Made by a program: the position numbers and the translations under genes. Below, piece by piece: positions 61,243 through 64,000 of a stretch of DNA of 64,000 nucleotides. The number at the start of each line of letters is the position of its first letter. The stretch's first letter is position 1. This DNA comes from Photobacterium profundum SS9 (GTDB lineage Bacteria > Pseudomonadota > Gammaproteobacteria > Enterobacterales > Vibrionaceae), in NCBI RefSeq assembly GCF_000196255.1, contig NC_006370.1, positions 898,187-962,186 on the forward strand, read 5' to 3'. A model generated the notes under the pieces. That model was not told the DNA's origin, did not search any database, and saw only the letters and a list, made by a program, of their open reading frames with translations.

Positions 61243-62393
61243 CAGGGCGGGATTATGCTTTGTTTGATTTATGACCAAACAGGATCTCAGCCCTGAACTC
61301 ACCGTCCCAACAGGCTCGCTGCATTTTTCCTGCAACACTGTCTTTAAAAGGGTGCTCTTTAATCAAGTTTAGTAGCGCGCGTCGGATAGTCGCTAAGTTT
61401 CTCGCTCCATCCTCTGCATAGATTTTGCTTTCATCTTCTTTTGAAGAGGTGATGTAATAAGAGGTTTCATGCCCTATTCTGTTTTTCATAGCACGTGTCC
61501 GCTCGACTTCAATAACGGCATAGCTATCTTTGAATTTTTCCGTTTCATCAAACCAGTCTGTTATTGGTAAAAGTCGATAGTGCCTTTCATTGATCCGGCC
61601 ATGCTCTCCATCTAACTCTATGAATTGACTTTTCTTTATTAAATCTGGAGTGTCACGATGAGCTTTATGGAAATAAGCCGCTATTTCTTTACACAGATTT
61701 CCCTGGTTACTTTTAACTTGCAGAACATAATCAGCGTTTCCTTCCCGTATAGTTGATGCTGTTTCTGTTTGACAGTGCATAGCGTCTGCTGTAATAACAG
61801 CATCATCAATATTCATGCTATCCAGCATTGACTGCATGACCGGTATCTCATTGGTTTTCTTGTCGGTTTCTTTTTGATAAATAATCAATCCGCTTTCAAC
61901 CACCATCGCTGTCATTAACTGCAAAGCATTAACTTCGTCACCATGCTTTGAGCCTTTAATCACTTTGCCATCAAAGGCAATATGATCTCTTTTGCTCTGC
62001 TCTCTAAGCTGATTTGAAAAACCGATAAAGCATGACATCAAGCTTTCAGCTTTTATTCCTCGAATAATACGCCCGATAGAGTGCCTTGTAGGAATACCGT
62101 TGTTAAAATCTCGATATTGTCTTAACCAGACAAGTTGAGTATCACCAAATATCTTAATGCCTTTCCAGCCTCTAGCCCCGCAAAGCATTGCAGCTACCGT
62201 CAGAAAAATAATATCAACCAGATCATACTCTTTATTCGCATCAACACGGTGATCTTCAATGTTTTCAATTTCTTGTAAAAATAGCATAGCTACTTCTTAT
62301 TGGGATTATGATGCTGATCAGATCCTGTTTTATCAATAAAGTTCAAAATAAATTCAAATATTACCTGCTACGAAAATGCGTGTTCCCACCCTG
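61243..62393 (-). mobile_element. ISAs1-family insertion sequence with decayed transposase
   Basis: The 1151-bp element has short terminal inverted repeats (CAGGGCGGGA at the left, CAGGGTGGGA at the right) and is flanked by perfect 10-bp direct repeats GCCGGTGTTG (61233-61242 and 62394-62403). The intact repeats show that it transposed here as a unit. Its transposase has since, or already, lost a catalytic segment. Confidence 0.88.
61253..62287 (-). CDS. ISAs1-family transposase with internal deletion
   Basis: A 344-residue DDE transposase, shorter than the usual 370-380. Asp residues are visible in IAFDGKVIKGSKH and AVITADAMHCQTE. The family segment resembling HWxIENxLHWxLDVxFxED, with the catalytic Glu, is missing: SYYITSS runs directly into KEDESKIYAEDGARNLATIRR, as if about 30 residues had been removed in frame. 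It should therefore be inactive on its own. A full-length copy elsewhere could mobilise its ends. Confidence 0.85.
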   Translation of the reverse strand: MLFLQEIENIEDHRVDANKEYDLVDIIFLTVAAMLCGARGWKGIKIFGDTQLVWLRQYRDFNNGIPTRHSIGRIIRGIKAESLMSCFIGFSNQLREQSKRDHIAFDGKVIKGSKHGDEVNALQLMTAMVVESGLIIYQKETDKKTNEIPVMQSMLDSMNIDDAVITADAMHCQTETASTIREGNADYVLQVKSNQGNLCKEIAAYFHKAHRDTPDLIKKSQFIELDGEHGRINERHYRLLPITDWFDETEKFKDSYAVIEVERTRAMKNRIGHETSYYITSSKEDESKIYAEDGARNLATIRRALLNLIKEHPFKDSVAGKMQRACWDGEFRAEILFGHKSNKA

Positions 62394-62399
62394 GCCGGT

Positions 62400-62442
62400 G
62401 TTGTTTGAAAGCAACTTTACTTGCTTTCAAACGACTTGTTTT
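62400..62442 (+). terminator. Terminator cut off from its gene by the ISAs1 insertion
   Basis: GTTGTTTGAAAGCAA (62400-62414) pairs with TTGCTTTCAAACGAC (62421-62435), one G-T pair, followed by TTGTTTTT. Removing the IS puts it directly behind the small exported-protein gene; the base of its stem lies in the target repeat. Confidence 0.75.
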
Positions 62443-62696
62443 TGGTTAGATTTATCCATATTTCCTCACTCAATATCCCCTGTCGCTTTGTTGAATTTGT
62501 ACGATTGGTTCACATTGTTAAAGTTACGCCCTTCATCGTGTGTATTGATATTCGCAACTTTGACTTTTAGCTGAGTATTTTTGCCATCAAAATGAATAAT
62601 GATAGGGACTGATTTATATTTGGTTTTTACACTGTCTGTTTCTCTGACAACTTTAGTAATACGGAAGGTAATCTGATTGGCTTCATCTGGTAATTA

Positions 62697-63827
62697 ATCA
62701 TGGGTAAACCCCCGGCTATGCCCTGGCTTTCCTACACAAATCCTCCGATGAAAAGCGAAGGATTTTTTGAACTTTTGTCCGCTTGATTGATCTCAACTAT
62801 AAATGGTGAATTGAGGTTAATGGTTATGTTTTCATCAGATGCTGAACAATGGGCAAAAGACACTTTCCTCCATACTGATTTAGGCGATAATCGCCGAACC
62901 CTCCGTTTAGTAAAGCTTGCCACTTCTCTCGCCAATAACTTAGGGCAATCCCTCGTGCAATCTTTAAAGTCTCCTGCCGACATTGAAGCGGCTTATCGTT
63001 TTACTCGAAATCAAGCCATTGATGCTCAAGCGATAGCTGAAGCGGGCTTTGCCGCAACCGCTGAACATGTGCAAGATTATGATTGTTTGCTTGCCTTAGA
63101 AGACACGACCTCTTTGGAATTTAAACACCATACAGTCCGTGACGAGGTGGGACATACCACATCAAATAAGCACTCACTAGGCATGCACGTACACTCAGTA
63201 CTGCTCTTTTCTCCTCAAGAACAACATGTTGTAGGACTCATTGAGCAAGAGCGTTGGACGCGGGATATTAAAAATCATGGACAAAATCGCCGTCATGCGA
63301 CGAGGCGTTATGAAGATAAAGAAAGTTATAAGTTGGAGCGGGCATCGAAAGCTATGGATCAGCGCCTTGGTGAGAATATGCGTAAGGTTGTCTCCGTCTG
63401 TGACCGAGAAGCTGACATCATCGAATACCTGACTTATAAAATGAATCGTCAGCAGCGTTTTATCGTCCGTTCTATGCAAAGCCGATGTATCGAGCAAGGA
63501 GCCGACAAACTTTATCAGAACAGTGAATCTCTAGAACCAGCAGGTCAAAGAACAGTTCAGGGTATCCCACCCAAATTGTCAGTTTCACATGTAGTTGGTT
63601 ACATGAAAGGGAAAAGTGCTATCTCGATAGCCAGAAATTTCAAAGGAAAACAGAGAAATTTCACAGGTGGGGCGTTTTGGGCGAGAGGTTATTTTGTCTC
63701 AACCGTTGGTCTTGATGAGGAAATGGTACGGGCGTACATCCGAAATCAAGAAGAGCAAGATTGCCACCGTGATCAGTTGAAGTTTGATGCGCCTTGGGCG
63801 CTTACTTTAGCCCTTTGAGGGCGTCAT
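62697..63827 (+). mobile_element. Chimeric element: IS50-like (IS4) sequence joined to an IS200-type element
   Basis: An IS50-like left end, CTGGCTTTCCTACACAAAT (62723), matches 14 of 19 positions of the Tn5 end CTGACTCTTATACACAAGT. It lies beside a GGGTAAACCC palindrome that may be the left end of an IS200-type element. The right side has the IS200 transposase C-terminus and a GCCC-TTTGA-GGGC hairpin (63810-63822). No IS50-like right end is present. Boundaries are approximate. Confidence 0.65.
62826..63818 (+). CDS. Chimeric transposase: Tn5/IS4-like N-terminus fused to IS200-type C-terminus
   Basis: The first ~245 residues of this 330-residue frame are a Tn5-like IS4-family transposase: DNA-binding start AEQWAKDTFLHTDLGDNRR, first Asp in LALEDTTSL and second in VCDREADI. 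The Glu-containing C-terminal part is gone. At about base 63560 the frame passes to IPPKLSVSHVVGYMKGKSA, FWARGYFVSTVG and YIRNQEEQD. These are the C-terminal half of an IS200-type Y1 transposase, including its YIRNQ tyrosine but without the HUH histidines. Neither half is catalytically complete. The start at 62826 has GAGG nine bases before it; 62820 is an alternative. Confidence 0.78.
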   Translation: MFSSDAEQWAKDTFLHTDLGDNRRTLRLVKLATSLANNLGQSLVQSLKSPADIEAAYRFTRNQAIDAQAIAEAGFAATAEHVQDYDCLLALEDTTSLEFKHHTVRDEVGHTTSNKHSLGMHVHSVLLFSPQEQHVVGLIEQERWTRDIKNHGQNRRHATRRYEDKESYKLERASKAMDQRLGENMRKVVSVCDREADIIEYLTYKMNRQQRFIVRSMQSRCIEQGADKLYQNSESLEPAGQRTVQGIPPKLSVSHVVGYMKGKSAISIARNFKGKQRNFTGGAFWARGYFVSTVGLDEEMVRAYIRNQEEQDCHRDQLKFDAPWALTLAL

Positions 63828-63935
63828 GGAGTAACCGGCATTTTGGCCGTTAATCACTAAAAGTTGAATTCCCTTAGGTATTTCCAGTGTTACCTGCGCT
63901 GCTGCTGAACCTGTTAGCGGCTGTCCCTGTGAAAG

Positions 63936-64000
63936 TTAATTCGTATAGCGATTTTACTTTGCCGGATGGGTATGAAAAGCTTATTTAGTCTCTCTATAGT
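63936..64000. other. Window edge downstream of the insertion cluster
   Basis: 65 bases with no supported feature; a short plus-strand frame ending LPDGYEKLI at 63989 may be the tail of something or chance. Confidence 0.3.

Larger units (their letters stand above)
62466..63935 (-). pseudogene. DUF2057 (YccT-like) gene split by an insertion element
   Basis: Two minus-strand pieces look like one protein. The 3' piece (62466-62696) reads LPDEANQITFRITKVV and onward to GDIE and a stop. The 5' piece (63828-63935) reads LTGSAAAQVTLEIPKG and LLVINGQNAG. Together they resemble DUF2057/YccT: signal-peptide end, the LLVxNG turn and the NQITFRI block. The mobile chimera separates them, roughly nine residues expected between them are not seen, and the 5' piece has an upstream in-frame stop without a good start. 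So the gene is disrupted and probably decaying. Confidence 0.6.

Noticed and set aside
63936..63992. Plus-strand frame ending LPDGYEKLI at the window edge
   Set aside because: It overlaps the DUF2057-like 5' piece on the other strand and has no start signal or recognisable family.

Overview
The window is chromosomal DNA of a marine gammaproteobacterium of the Vibrionaceae, most likely a Photobacterium (P. profundum-like). The evidence is the gene set and order: a Na+-pumping NADH:quinone reductase operon with its maturation genes, OmpK porins, narQP divergent from napFDABC with the tiny nap-linked TIGR02808 membrane protein, and the cysK-cysZ-zipA-ligA-chitoporin order. The sequence is AT-leaning and no rRNA, tRNA, prophage or CRISPR array was seen.

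Layout. 1-9.7 kb: the end of thiI, yajL-panE, two tandem ompK porins, ampG, an unknown gene, ppiA, a YajG-like lipoprotein, rlmG and bolA. 10-18.8 kb: an orphan TRAP solute-binding lipoprotein, then nqrABCDEF, apbE and nqrM; ApbE flavinylates NqrB and NqrC and NqrM helps assemble the metal site, so this block is a complete enzyme plus its maturation kit. 19-23.2 kb: a dual-receiver diguanylate cyclase, dinB behind a LexA box, and pepD. 23.2-27 kb: an unusual stretch with a palindromic repeat, an orphan leader-like unit with two overlapping tiny reading frames and a terminator, an intact IS1595-family element with 8-bp target duplications, and a purine permease with a PurR operator. 27-32.4 kb: gpt, frsA, crl, proB and proA. 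32.7-35.3 kb: a ToxR-like membrane regulator beside an unknown lipoprotein.

35.3-39 kb: DUF2897, an M15 peptidase, dapE, an ArsC/YffB-like protein, a hypothetical protein, a decayed porin scrap and a small winged-helix protein. 39-46.7 kb: a DUF4156-like lipoprotein, narP and narQ, divergent from napF-D-A-B-C and the TIGR02808 peptide; nitrate sensed by NarQ/NarP should drive the periplasmic nitrate reductase. 46.7-50.3 kb: small envelope proteins, one behind a Fur box, and a Dyp-type peroxidase. 50.4-53 kb: ptsH-ptsI-crr. 53.3-58.9 kb: cysK, cysZ, zipA and ligA. 59.4-60.8 kb: chitoporin chiP with a CRP site and a foldable leader.

61-64 kb is an insertion-sequence graveyard. An ISAs1-family element keeps perfect 10-bp target repeats, but its transposase appears to lack the segment with the catalytic Glu. 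Next to it a DUF2057 (YccT-like) gene is split by a chimeric element in which a Tn5/IS50-like transposase N-terminus runs in frame into the C-terminal half of an IS200-type transposase.

The most original signals are the orphan two-peptide leader (about 23.9-24.3 kb), a possible pseudoknot hiding the ribosome-binding site between ppiA and its downstream gene, the ToxR-like regulator/lipoprotein pair, and the in-frame transposase chimera. All functional statements are read from sequence motifs and family knowledge; no database search was run.
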